Assembly (NCBI GenBank): GCA_900548535.1
Contig: URLG01000071.1
Span: 1-13,491, forward strand
Direction of reading: 5' to 3'
Origin: Candidatus Segatella intestinihominis
Lineage (GTDB): Bacteria > Bacteroidota > Bacteroidia > Bacteroidales > Bacteroidaceae
Length of the DNA stretch: 13,491 nucleotides
A program made the translations under genes and the position numbers. Shown here piece by piece: positions 1 to 7,100 of this stretch; the first letter of the stretch is position 1; each line of letters starts with the position of its first letter. The notes under the pieces are model-generated. The model was not told where the DNA came from. It worked only from the letters and a program-made list of their open reading frames with translations, and searched no databases.

Positions 1-718
1 GGCAGAAAACCACGGCAAAAGTCCAGAGGAAAAGCGATAAGCCACGAGCCACCAAGTCATCGTGAACCGTAGAAATCACGCCGCCCACGATGATTGCCAG
101 ACACGTTACGCTGATGCCCGGCATCAGACTCTGAATGGTTGGGAAGCAATCCTTCTTGCCATAGATATAATTCAAAGCGCAGCCGATGGCCACAGGGATA
201 ATCGTAACTATCAGAATGTTGATGAACATTCCCACAGCATCTACATGGATTATCTCGCCAGCCGTCACCTTCATCAGCAATGGGGTCATCACTGGAGCCA
301 AGATGGTGGAGGCGCAGGTCATACCTACGGAGAAAGCCACGTCGCCATGGCAGAGATAACTCATGATGTTGCTGGATACACCGCCAGGGCAGCAGCCTAC
401 CAGCAGGATGCCCAGTGCCAAGGCTGGGTCGAGGTGCCAAACATGCACCAAGGTGTAAGCCACGCCAGGCATGATGATGAATTGGGCGCAGGCGCCGATG
501 AATACATCCAGTGGTCGCTGAGCTAGAATCTTGAAATCATTGGTGGTCAAAGTCAATCCCATGGTCAGCATGATGATGCCGAGGATGACAGTTTGGGTGG
601 TTCCGCGCACCCAGTCGAATGTGTGTGGGAAGAAAAATGTGAATACAGCTACACCTATTACAAAGATAGATGTGTAATTGGCTAATAATCTGCTTAGCCC
701 TTGAAATAATTTTAGCAT
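1..718 (-). CDS. Bile acid:sodium symporter (BASS) family transporter, 3' end outside window
   Basis: Inner-membrane secondary transporter of the BASS superfamily, which also includes ASBT/NTCP-like and PanS-type carriers; the substrate cannot be read from sequence. I translated it from the ATG at 718-716; 239 codons are open to the window edge, so the last 70 or so residues of a typical 310-320 residue protein are missing. It opens with a short amphipathic stretch and then repeated hydrophobic segments: about residues 15-30, 42-57, 70-92 and 98-115, and further ones beyond 160. The most telling motif is GCCPGGVSSN at residues 108-117, the conserved Na+-site region of BASS proteins, preceded by QFIIMP (79-84). 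The gene diverges from ruvB and has its own promoter at 752-783. The family call is firm. Organic anion, bile acid or pantothenate-like transport are all possible. Confidence 0.9.
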   Translation of the reverse strand, partial: MLKLFQGLSRLLANYTSIFVIGVAVFTFFFPHTFDWVRGTTQTVILGIIMLTMGLTLTTNDFKILAQRPLDVFIGACAQFIIMPGVAYTLVHVWHLDPALALGILLVGCCPGGVSSNIMSYLCHGDVAFSVGMTCASTILAPVMTPLLMKVTAGEIIHVDAVGMFINILIVTIIPVAIGCALNYIYGKKDCFPTIQSLMPGISVTCLAIIVGGVISTVHDDLVARGLSLFLWTFAVVFC

Positions 719-751
719 AACTCTTATCAAATTAAAATTCTATTTCGGGTG

Positions 752-783
752 CAAAATTATAGCTTTTCTTTTAAATAAACAAA
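752..783 (-). promoter_or_regulatory. Bacteroidota-type promoter for the BASS transporter
   Basis: Read on the minus strand there is TTTG (780-783), a 20-nt spacer, and TAATTTTG (752-759). This fits the Bacteroidota sigma-A consensus of TTTG at -33 and TAnnTTTG at -7, with a 19-21 nt spacer. It lies about 34 nt upstream of the transporter ATG. Confidence 0.75.
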
Positions 784-822
784 TTTATCGCTCATTAATT
801 CTTTTTTTAAAATACAATTGTG

Positions 823-830
823 TAACTTTG
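823..830 (+). promoter_or_regulatory. -7 promoter box for ruvB-coaD-ybeY
   Basis: TAACTTTG followed by CAC, a perfect TAnnTTTG box, 56 nt upstream of the ruvB start. No clear TTTG lies 19-21 nt upstream; that area is only T-rich. The leader also contains a small TGCC-GAAA-GGCA hairpin with a GNRA tetraloop at 862-873, ending 13 nt before the ATG. Confidence 0.6.
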
Positions 831-886
831 CACACAGATATTATATATAATAGAAAATTTCTGCCGAAAGGCATTATAAAGATAGA

Positions 887-1921
887 ATGAACGAAGATTT
901 TGACATCAGACAAGAAACGGTTTCGCCTGCCGAGAAGGAATTCGAGAAGGCACTGCGCCCACTGAAGTTCTCTGACTTTAGCGGTCAGACGGGTGTGGTG
1001 GATAATCTCGAAGTCTTTGTAGAGGCGGCTAAGTATCGTGGCGAACCGCTCGACCATACGCTCCTTCATGGTCCTCCAGGACTGGGTAAGACTACCCTGA
1101 GCAACATCATAGCCAATGAGCTGGGGGTGGGATTTAAGATCACATCAGGTCCTGTGCTCGATAAGCCAGGCGACCTGGCGGGTATCCTTACCTCGCTCGA
1201 ACCCAACGATGTGCTCTTCATCGACGAGATTCACCGTCTTTCGCCCGTTGTGGAGGAGTATCTCTATTCGGCGATGGAGGATTATCGCATCGACATCATG
1301 ATAGACAAGGGACCATCCGCTCGCAGCATCCAGATAGATCTCAATCCGTTTACGTTGGTGGGAGCCACCACTCGCAGCGGCTTGCTTACCGCCCCATTGC
1401 GTGCCCGTTTCGGCATCAATCTGCACTTGGAGTATTATGACCCAGAGACACTGCAAAAGATTATCAAGCGTAGTGCCATGCTCCTGAAGGTGCCTATCGA
1501 GGATGAGGCTGCTGTGGAAATCTCTCGCCGCTCTCGTGGTACGCCTCGTATCGCCAACTCCCTGCTGAGAAGAGTGCGCGATTTTGCCCAGGTGAAGGGT
1601 AATGGCACCATCACTTACGACATCGCTCAGATGGCTTTGAAGGCGCTGAACATCGACCAGTATGGTCTTGACGAGATAGACAACAAGATTCTCACCACCA
1701 TCATCGACAAGTTCCGTGGCGGTCCTGTGGGCGTTAGCACCATTGCCACGGCTATCGGCGAGGATGGCGGCACGGTGGAGGAGGTGTATGAGCCATTCCT
1801 CATCATGGAGGGCTTTATTAAGCGTACCCCTCGTGGACGTATGGCTACCAAGCTGGCATACGAGCATCTGGGCAGAAATCCATACGCTGGGAACATCATG
1901 CAAGGAGACTTATTTGAGTAG
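887..1921 (+). CDS. ruvB: Holliday junction branch migration ATPase RuvB
   Basis: Hexameric AAA+ motor that, with RuvA, drives branch migration of Holliday junctions during recombination and fork repair. At 344 residues it has the usual family length (about 335-345). Visible motifs: the N-terminal RPLKFSDFSGQ segment (24-34), Walker A GPPGLGKT (62-69), Walker B VLFIDEIH (109-116), sensor 1 GATTR (159-163), the arginine-finger region LRARFG (171-176), a sensor 2-like RGTPRIAN (217-224), and the C-terminal winged helix with PRGRMAT (315-321). The ATG at 887 gives the family N-terminus and follows a -7 box by 56 nt. It is the first gene of a plus-strand run; coaD begins after a single base. ruvA and ruvC are not in the window. 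Confidence 0.98.
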   Translation: MNEDFDIRQETVSPAEKEFEKALRPLKFSDFSGQTGVVDNLEVFVEAAKYRGEPLDHTLLHGPPGLGKTTLSNIIANELGVGFKITSGPVLDKPGDLAGILTSLEPNDVLFIDEIHRLSPVVEEYLYSAMEDYRIDIMIDKGPSARSIQIDLNPFTLVGATTRSGLLTAPLRARFGINLHLEYYDPETLQKIIKRSAMLLKVPIEDEAAVEISRRSRGTPRIANSLLRRVRDFAQVKGNGTITYDIAQMALKALNIDQYGLDEIDNKILTTIIDKFRGGPVGVSTIATAIGEDGGTVEEVYEPFLIMEGFIKRTPRGRMATKLAYEHLGRNPYAGNIMQGDLFE

Positions 1922-1922
1922 T

Positions 1923-2408
1923 ATGAAGATAGGAATATTTACGGGTACATTCGACCCATTTACGATAGGACATCAGAACATAGCGGAGCGTGCGCTCCCG
2001 ATGTTTGATAAGCTGGTCATTGCTGTGGCGATGAGCAAGTTGAAGCATGCCAATGAGGAGATAACCAAGAGGGTGGATGACATCAGAAAGGTTTTCCCGA
2101 AGGAATGTGCAGAGCTGGTGGATGCGAAAGATGCTTCCAAGGGCTATCGCCTGGAGGTGGTTGCCTACGATGACCTTACCATCGATTTAGCGCACCGCCT
2201 AGGAGCCAAGTTCCTGGTGCGTGGCGTCCGTTCTGCCAAGGATTTCGAGTACGAGCGTGAGCAGGCTGACATCAACAAGCAGCTAGGCGGTGTAGAAACT
2301 ATTCTGCTGTTTTCCGACCCTCGCTACAGTAGCGTGAGCAGCACTCTAGTCAGGGAGCTTCGCTTCTTCGGAAGAAATGTAGATGAGTTTTTACCCCATA
2401 AGGCGTAA
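1923..2408 (+). CDS. coaD: Phosphopantetheine adenylyltransferase
   Basis: Transfers AMP from ATP to 4'-phosphopantetheine, giving dephospho-CoA in the penultimate step of coenzyme A synthesis; a cytosolic homohexamer in known relatives. The 161 residues match the family length. The nucleotidyltransferase signature is present: GTFDPFTIGH at residues 8-17 (the T/HxGH motif), VRGVRSAKDFEYE in the middle, and SSTLVREL near the C-terminus. The ATG at 1923 follows the ruvB stop by one base, so the two are probably translationally coupled. The reading frame is open further upstream inside ruvB, but the MKIGIFTGTFDP start is the conserved one. The last codons (HKA, stop) fall at the edge of an A+T-rich repeat that begins at 2402. 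Confidence 0.97.
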   Translation: MKIGIFTGTFDPFTIGHQNIAERALPMFDKLVIAVAMSKLKHANEEITKRVDDIRKVFPKECAELVDAKDASKGYRLEVVAYDDLTIDLAHRLGAKFLVRGVRSAKDFEYEREQADINKQLGGVETILLFSDPRYSSVSSTLVRELRFFGRNVDEFLPHKA

Positions 2409-2446
2409 GCCTAATTATTAATTCTAAATTATTAATTCTTAAATTG
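2402..2446. repeat. A+T-rich intergenic repeat, copy 1 (coaD-ybeY)
   Basis: GGCGTAAGCC is followed by two tandem 14-nt units, TAATTATTAATTCT (2412-2425) and AAATTATTAATTCT (2426-2439), then TAAATTG. The same arrangement, GGCGTATGCC then two such units, recurs at 9740-9790. The left end contains the coaD stop codon (TAA, 2406-2408). Confidence 0.8.
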
Positions 2447-2454
2447 ATAAGAAT

Positions 2455-2886
2455 ATGATAACATATAATGTAGATGGCGTGAAAATGCCAAAGATTAAGC
2501 GTCGCGATACCAGTGCATGGATTCGCAAGGTGGCTGCCTCTCATGGCCGCAAGGTGGGAGAGATTGGCTATATGTTTGTAGATGACGAGAAGATTCTCGA
2601 AGTGAACAATGAGTATCTGGGGCATGATTACTACACCGATGTCATCACCTTCGATTATGACGAGGATGATGTCATCAATGGCGATATCGTGATTTCGCTC
2701 GATACCGTTCGCACCAATGCCGAGAAGTTTGGCAAGACCTATGATGATGAGCTTCACCGTGTCATCATCCATGGCATCCTGCACCTTTGCGGCATCAATG
2801 ACAAAGGCCCAGGTGAGCGTGAAATCATGGAAGATAATGAAAACAAGGCCCTCGCCCTGCTCGAAGGTGCTTCTATCCTTCGATAG
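2455..2886 (+). CDS. ybeY: rRNA maturation factor YbeY (putative endoribonuclease)
   Basis: Metal-dependent UPF0054-family protein involved in 16S rRNA 3'-end maturation and ribosome quality control. The length of 143 residues is typical. The fold is supported by NNEYLGHDYYTDVITFDY (51-68) and by HGILHLCGINDK (106-117). In most bacteria the metal motif is HGxLHLxGYDH. Here the first two histidines (H106, H110) are kept, but the third-ligand position is Asp116. From memory this is the usual form in Bacteroidota. It follows coaD by 46 nt, with an A+T-rich repeat between them, and probably belongs to the ruvB transcript. Its 3' end overlaps the convergent dusB by 14 bp. Confidence 0.95.
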   Translation: MITYNVDGVKMPKIKRRDTSAWIRKVAASHGRKVGEIGYMFVDDEKILEVNNEYLGHDYYTDVITFDYDEDDVINGDIVISLDTVRTNAEKFGKTYDDELHRVIIHGILHLCGINDKGPGEREIMEDNENKALALLEGASILR

Positions 2887-2890
2887 AAGC
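2869..2890. terminator. Hairpin at the convergent ybeY/dusB ends, possible bidirectional terminator
   Basis: GCTTCTATC (2869-2877), a 4-nt loop, and GATAGAAGC (2882-2890) form a perfect 9-bp stem. The stem contains both stop codons: TAG of ybeY (2884-2886) and the complement of the dusB stop (2873-2875). There is no clear T run on either side, so intrinsic termination is uncertain; the hairpin may instead protect 3' ends. Confidence 0.4.
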
Positions 2891-3865
2891 CTTGATTCTC
2901 TCCCTGCATTCCTTTAGAATTCCTGTCAGCTCTTCCACGGTAGTGGCTCTGAGCATGGCGATTCTCGTCTGACGGAAATCGGGAATACCCTTGAAGATTG
3001 GGGAGGCGGCTAGGTGGCGACGGGTGTGGAGAATGCCTCGGTACTCGTCGATGCGCTCCACATTGATGCGGAGCTGCTCCTCTAGGAGATCTATCTTCTC
3101 ATCCACGGTCAGTGGGGCGGCACCGGTTTCATCTAAGTAATCACGGATTTCCTTGAATATCCATGGGCGACCGAAGGTGGCTCTGCCTATCATCACGGCA
3201 TCCACACCATAGCGGTCGAAGGCCAGCTTGGCTTCCTCAGGTGTGGTGATGTCACCATTGCCAATAATAGGGATATGGATGCGAGGATTATTCTTTACGG
3301 CTCCGATGAGGCTCCAGTCGGCTTCTCCCGTATACATCTGGCTGCGAGTTCTGCCGTGAATGGTGAGCACCTGGATGCCGCAATCCTGTAGCTGCTCGGC
3401 TAGGTCGGTGATGATGAGATTGTCGAAATCCCAACCTAGGCGGGTCTTGACGGTTACGGGCACTTTTACAGCTTTTACTACCTCACGGGTGATGTCGAGC
3501 ATCAATGGGATATTGCGGAGCATGCCAGCACCTGCGCCCTTGCCTGCTACTTTCTTCACTGGGCAACCGAAGTTGATGTCGATGACGTCGGGATGCGCTT
3601 GCTCCACTATCTTGGCTGCTTCCACCATATCCTCGGTGGTGCGGCCGTATATCTGAATGCCCACAGGGCGCTCCTCATCGCTTATCGTAAGCTTGCTGAC
3701 GGTGCTCTTGATGCTTCGCACCAAGGCTTCTGCCGATACGAACTCAGTATAAACCATAGCTGCTCCGAATCGCTTGCAGAGCATGCGAAAACCAATATCC
3801 GTAACGTCTTCCATCGGAGCTAGGAAGAGGGGCTGAGGCCCAAATTCTATATTTCCTATTTTCAT
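2873..3865 (-). CDS. dusB: tRNA-dihydrouridine synthase DusB
   Basis: FMN-dependent enzyme that reduces specific tRNA uridines to dihydrouridine. It has 330 residues, normal for DusB. An FMN-binding TIM barrel is indicated by LAPMEDVTDIGFR (15-27). The active-site segment INFGCPVKKV follows (97-106, catalytic Cys101). Next come VKTRLGW (139-145, with the FMN-contacting Lys140), IHGRTRSQMYTG (169-180), GNGDI (202-206) and MIGRATFGRPW (225-235). A C-terminal helical domain starts at about residue 245. The ATG at 3865 gives the standard start just before the barrel. It lies 101 bp downstream of dprA on the same strand but has its own -7 box at 3931-3938. Confidence 0.96.
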   Translation of the reverse strand: MKIGNIEFGPQPLFLAPMEDVTDIGFRMLCKRFGAAMVYTEFVSAEALVRSIKSTVSKLTISDEERPVGIQIYGRTTEDMVEAAKIVEQAHPDVIDINFGCPVKKVAGKGAGAGMLRNIPLMLDITREVVKAVKVPVTVKTRLGWDFDNLIITDLAEQLQDCGIQVLTIHGRTRSQMYTGEADWSLIGAVKNNPRIHIPIIGNGDITTPEEAKLAFDRYGVDAVMIGRATFGRPWIFKEIRDYLDETGAAPLTVDEKIDLLEEQLRINVERIDEYRGILHTRRHLAASPIFKGIPDFRQTRIAMLRATTVEELTGILKECRERIKASIEG

Positions 3866-3930
3866 GAGTTTTCGAGTGAAATCTTCTTATTCTTATGATA
3901 TGATATTTTCTTGTTTCTTATTTTGCGGTG

Positions 3931-3938
3931 CAAAGTTA
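3931..3938 (-). promoter_or_regulatory. -7 promoter box for dusB
   Basis: On the minus strand this reads TAACTTTG followed by CACC, a perfect TAnnTTTG box 65 nt upstream of the dusB ATG. A TTTC (3960-3963) lies 21 nt further upstream and could serve as an imperfect -33 element. Confidence 0.6.
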
Positions 3939-3966
3939 CTGCTTTTTTCTGAAAATAAAGAAAATA

Positions 3967-5094
3967 CTACTTCAAAAGATGATACATTCCCCCTGCAAAG
4001 GTCTTGATGACGCCCTTCATCTCCAGCGTGAAGAGGAGGGAGGTGAGGCGAGAGATGTCGATATTCGTCTTCACGGAGATGAGATTGATTTGCAGGTCGT
4101 TGGTCTTGGCGAGGGCATTCACGATGAGCTGCTCCTCTGGGGACAGCTCGGGGAAGAGGCTGCGCTCTATGCCCTGCTGCTTGGCACGCATCAGCGTGGC
4201 ATCATCCTGCCATCCCATGTCCTTGATAAAGTCGGCGGCACTGGTGATGAGGCCTGCTCCGTTGCTTCGGATGAGGTTGTTGCAACCCTCGCTGTAGGCA
4301 TCGCCCACTCTGCCTGGGAAGGCGAAGACATCCCTGCCGTAGGCTTGGGAGATGTCGCAGGTGATGAGGCCTCCGCCGTGGGCGGCACTCTCTATCAAGA
4401 TGCAGGCATCCGATATGCCAGCCACGATGCGGTTGCGGCGCACGAAGTTAATCTTGTCGGCATTCGTCTGGGTGAGAAATTCGGTCAATAATCCGCCTTG
4501 CTCTATCATTCTAAGGGCGGTTTCTCTATGTCGGGAAGGGTAGAGGTCATCCAATCCATGAGCCAATACGCCCACCGTCTCGTAGCCATTTACCAGGGCT
4601 TGGCGATGCGCCACGATATCTACGCCATAGGCAAGGCCGCTCACGATAAGCACTTGGGGCGAGAGCTGCTTGAGGTCGGTGATGAAGCGACGGATGCAAT
4701 CCTCGCCGTAAGGGGTGCAGTGGCGGGTGCCCACGATGTTGATTACTCGCTGCTGGTTGAGGTTGGCATTGCCCTTGTAGAAGAGCATCAGTGGGGCATC
4801 GTCGCATTCCTTCAAGCGTTGTGGATAGCGCTCGTCGTTCATGCAGATAGGTTGGATGCCATATTTCAGGTCGTATTCCAGTTCCACTTCAGCTCGCTTC
4901 CGTGCCTCGTCAGCGTTTTGCAGGGCGTTGATGAGCTTGTCTGAGGCATCGGGCAGGATGTCCTTGATGTTGTCTTTGTTCTCTATGATGAGCGTGGCGG
5001 AGCCCACCTTGCGGTAAAGCTCCAGCATGCCTGCCAGGCTGAAGTAGTTGAGTCTGGTGAGGAGAATCGTATTGAGTATTTCTTGCTGATCCAT
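3967..5094 (-). CDS. dprA: DNA-processing protein DprA
   Basis: Binds incoming single-stranded DNA and loads RecA during natural transformation; also called Smf. The 375 residues match the family. Order of domains: an N-terminal helical SAM/HhH-like region (about 1-75), then the Rossmann-like DprA core (about 80-290), then a winged helix (about 315-375). Core motifs are IVGTRHCTPYG (120-130), VSGLAYGVDIVAH (151-163), a variant LAHGLDDLYPSRH (177-189), NFVRRNRIVAGIS (216-228) and the glycine-rich HGGGLIT (239-245). The frame is open further upstream, but only as a shadow inside the DUF2851 gene; the ATG at 5094 gives the family start MDQQEILN. That ATG overlaps the stop of the upstream gene by one base (TAATG), which predicts translational coupling. 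Confidence 0.96.
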   Translation of the reverse strand: MDQQEILNTILLTRLNYFSLAGMLELYRKVGSATLIIENKDNIKDILPDASDKLINALQNADEARKRAEVELEYDLKYGIQPICMNDERYPQRLKECDDAPLMLFYKGNANLNQQRVINIVGTRHCTPYGEDCIRRFITDLKQLSPQVLIVSGLAYGVDIVAHRQALVNGYETVGVLAHGLDDLYPSRHRETALRMIEQGGLLTEFLTQTNADKINFVRRNRIVAGISDACILIESAAHGGGLITCDISQAYGRDVFAFPGRVGDAYSEGCNNLIRSNGAGLITSAADFIKDMGWQDDATLMRAKQQGIERSLFPELSPEEQLIVNALAKTNDLQINLISVKTNIDISRLTSLLFTLEMKGVIKTFAGGMYHLLK

Positions 5095-6389
5095 TATTTT
5101 CTCTTTAAGTATTCGTAACCGATGCGGCATCTCAGGCATTCCTTCTTGTCGCAATATTCTTTCTTGAGCTGGATGAGGGCTTGGCTGTCGCCTGCCGTCT
5201 CTACCTCCATGCCACATTGCTTCCACATCCTGACGATATGGTTGTTCTCGGCTTTCAATTCTTCCAGGAAGTCGAAGGCACGGTCGCAGTATTTCTCCTC
5301 GCCTCGGTGTCTGCCGTAGGCAAAGAGGATGGGCACTACGGTGTTGATGACCAGCAGATTGAGCGAGAAAGGGGAGATGTGCTTCTCGTTCTTGATGCTT
5401 TGGCTGCCAAAGGTGTAGTGCGTCTCCCAATATTCGGTTACCGAGGTGGAGAGCACCTGCTTTGCCTCCTTCACCGTGGTGGCTTCCAAGAGCTGGCTGA
5501 GGCCTGCACGGCGATGATAATAGAGGTTGGCTAGCTGCGAGATGCGGATATGAGGAAAGTTCTGGGGGCGCAAGCGGAGGAATCGCCACAGCTTGTAATC
5601 CATCGGCTGCATCGAGAACTTATGGGCTAGATAGAGGTATTCGTTTCTTAGGCGGGAGAAGTAGCCATCATTGAGTGCATCTTGCTGATAGCGTTCGGGG
5701 ATGGTATGGAGCTCCAGGAGCCCTGCCTGACCCAGGAAGATGGCCTCCACTTGGAAGAGGTCGTCACGGTGATGATCCACGGCTCTGATCGGCAGATTCA
5801 TAGCCCACTGCTCGAAGGCATCGCCATTGATGCCGAAACCGTAGTTGCGTGCCAGGGTGATGAAGTAAGCGTTCTCCCAGTCGCCATTGCAGCGGCGCAC
5901 TCGCTCCTCGATGGCTTCCGTCTTCTGCGAGAGTCGCTCGGTTTGCAAGGCACTCATCCAGCTGTGGATGGTGAGTTTGGTGAGCGATGGGATAATCTGA
6001 TAGCAAGGGGGATATTGGTCGATGGTCAATAGCTCCTGATAGTGCTGATACACGTTGTCGGGGATGGGGAGCTGCATCTGGATGAGGCGCTCGCCCTTCG
6101 AGTTCTTGGCATCCACATCCAGTTCGCTGCATACGTGGAGGATGACGTTGTCATAGCGTTCGTCCTTGTCGTGGCCATGCACATACCAGTCGCTCGCCTT
6201 GTCGTGTATCTCCACGTTGCCCACCCATAGGGTGCCGCCAATCTTGATTTTGGCATTGAAGAAGTCGGGGCCTGCATTGCGATTGTGCAGGCCAGGGTCG
6301 ATGACTTCCACCTCTTGATGGATGTCGGTGGTGAGCTGGGTGAGTGGGAAGAGCTTGTGCTTCCACACGTAATGTAGGAGTTGTTCCAT
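5094..6389 (-). CDS. DUF2851 family protein
   Basis: No experimentally assigned function is known to me. The 431-residue protein matches the Bacteroidota DUF2851 family, with the characteristic block NAGPDFFNAKIKIGG (38-52) and WVGNVEIHDKASDW (55-68), then HGHDKDERYDNVILHV (71-86). The C-terminus has four cysteines: C392, C413, C418 and C421. GPDF followed 18 residues later by VEIH resembles the PD-(D/E)xK nuclease pattern with His in place of Lys; this is a hypothesis, not a recognised match. The stop codon overlaps the dprA start, so the two are likely made together, which points to a role in DNA uptake or processing. No signal peptide or membrane segment is seen. Confidence 0.85.
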   Translation of the reverse strand: MEQLLHYVWKHKLFPLTQLTTDIHQEVEVIDPGLHNRNAGPDFFNAKIKIGGTLWVGNVEIHDKASDWYVHGHDKDERYDNVILHVCSELDVDAKNSKGERLIQMQLPIPDNVYQHYQELLTIDQYPPCYQIIPSLTKLTIHSWMSALQTERLSQKTEAIEERVRRCNGDWENAYFITLARNYGFGINGDAFEQWAMNLPIRAVDHHRDDLFQVEAIFLGQAGLLELHTIPERYQQDALNDGYFSRLRNEYLYLAHKFSMQPMDYKLWRFLRLRPQNFPHIRISQLANLYYHRRAGLSQLLEATTVKEAKQVLSTSVTEYWETHYTFGSQSIKNEKHISPFSLNLLVINTVVPILFAYGRHRGEEKYCDRAFDFLEELKAENNHIVRMWKQCGMEVETAGDSQALIQLKKEYCDKKECLRCRIGYEYLKRK

Positions 6390-6429
6390 ACGCCGGGGGT
6401 TAAAAAGATGAATGTATGTTAGGGGTGCG

Positions 6430-6451
6430 AAAAATAACTGTTAAACAGTTA
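6430..6451 (-). terminator. Probable intrinsic terminator of the thioesterase gene
   Basis: TAACTGTTAAACAGTTA (6435-6451) is a perfect 17-nt palindrome with one central base. Read on the minus strand it is followed by TTTTT (6434-6430), which gives an A+U-rich terminator shape 20 nt past the thioesterase stop. The same bases include TATTTTTC, a one-mismatch -7 box that could serve DUF2851-dprA, so the site may be both a terminator and a promoter. Confidence 0.45.
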
Positions 6452-6471
6452 ACTTTGAGCAATTGAATTCT

Positions 6472-6885
6472 TCACTCTTCGTTCTTCACTCCCAAAAGCG
6501 CCTTGTCGTAGTCTTCGCTATTGCCCAGTTTGCCATTGATGAGGCACACTAGTTCCACGGTAGCCTTGAGGCAGAGGCGCTCGTCAGAGGCACGGAAGAT
6601 GTCCTGGTGGAACACATAGCGCACGCCCTGCTTCTCCAGCCAGAGGCGAGAATAGAACTCGTCGTCACACTGCAATGGGGTCTTGTATTGCAGGTTCATG
6701 CGAGCCACCACGGCATCCACGCCCTTGCGGTGCATCTCGGCAAAGCTGAGGCCACATTTCTGTAGGAAGAGGTGGCGGGTATGCTCCATGTAGTGCAGAT
6801 AGTTGGCATTGTTGACGATGCCCTCGATGTCGCATTCGTAGTCACGAACCTCCATCTTTGTTTCGAATATGTATTTGCTCATCAT
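6472..6885 (-). CDS. Acyl-CoA thioesterase, hotdog fold (4HBT family)
   Basis: Small YbgC/FadM-like thioesterase predicted to hydrolyse acyl-CoA thioesters; the substrate is unknown. From the ATG at 6885 it has 137 residues, typical for a single hotdog domain. The N-terminal strand leads into the active-site loop and central helix, seen as ECDIEGIVNNANYLHYMEHTR (residues 16-36), where the Asp followed by GIVNNANYL matches the 4HBT pattern. A second ATG directly follows at 6882 (MSKYIF), and a TTG start at 6915 is also possible; the ATGs sit behind an AAAGAAA stretch and are preferred. It is transcribed divergently from dapB, and a terminator-like palindrome separates it from DUF2851, so it is probably monocistronic. 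Confidence 0.87.
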   Translation of the reverse strand: MMSKYIFETKMEVRDYECDIEGIVNNANYLHYMEHTRHLFLQKCGLSFAEMHRKGVDAVVARMNLQYKTPLQCDDEFYSRLWLEKQGVRYVFHQDIFRASDERLCLKATVELVCLINGKLGNSEDYDKALLGVKNEE

Positions 6886-6942
6886 TTTCTTTATTTGGTT
6901 ACTAAACGGTTGCAAATAGAGCCCGAAAGCCCTAAATCACTG

Positions 6943-6950
6943 CAAAAATA
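6943..6950 (-). promoter_or_regulatory. -7 promoter box for the thioesterase gene
   Basis: Minus strand TATTTTTG followed by CAG, a perfect TAnnTTTG, 57 nt upstream of the ATG at 6885. No TTTG is seen at the expected upstream distance. Confidence 0.5.
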
Positions 6951-7015
6951 ACCAAAAATTTCTATTTATTATAATAATAAAGAGTTTTTTTCAAGGTTTT
7001 TCGGAGAAAATTATG

Positions 7016-7023
7016 TATTTTTG
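7016..7023 (+). promoter_or_regulatory. -7 promoter box for the dapB-lepB operon
   Basis: TATTTTTG followed by CCG, a perfect TAnnTTTG, 77 nt upstream of the dapB ATG. The -33 region is only T-rich. The box lies 65 bp from the oppositely oriented thioesterase -7 box. Confidence 0.5.
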
Positions 7024-7100
7024 CCGAAACGTTTGGTCTTAACCGACTTTTCGTTGGATTTTAAGAGAATAGAAAATAAAAATATAAAAACTAGATAAAG

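Noticed and set aside
1145..1903. A 252-codon minus-strand frame opposite ruvB
   Set aside because: Shadow of ruvB; low-complexity composition and no recognisable domain.
5095..5589. N-terminal extension of dprA into the upstream gene
   Set aside because: The frame is open but overlaps DUF2851 coding sequence, and the family start is at 5094 with a TAATG coupling signal.
6450..6457. TAACTTTG on the plus strand as a promoter
   Set aside because: It would transcribe antisense into the thioesterase gene with no plus-strand gene following until dapB; probably a chance match within the palindrome region.
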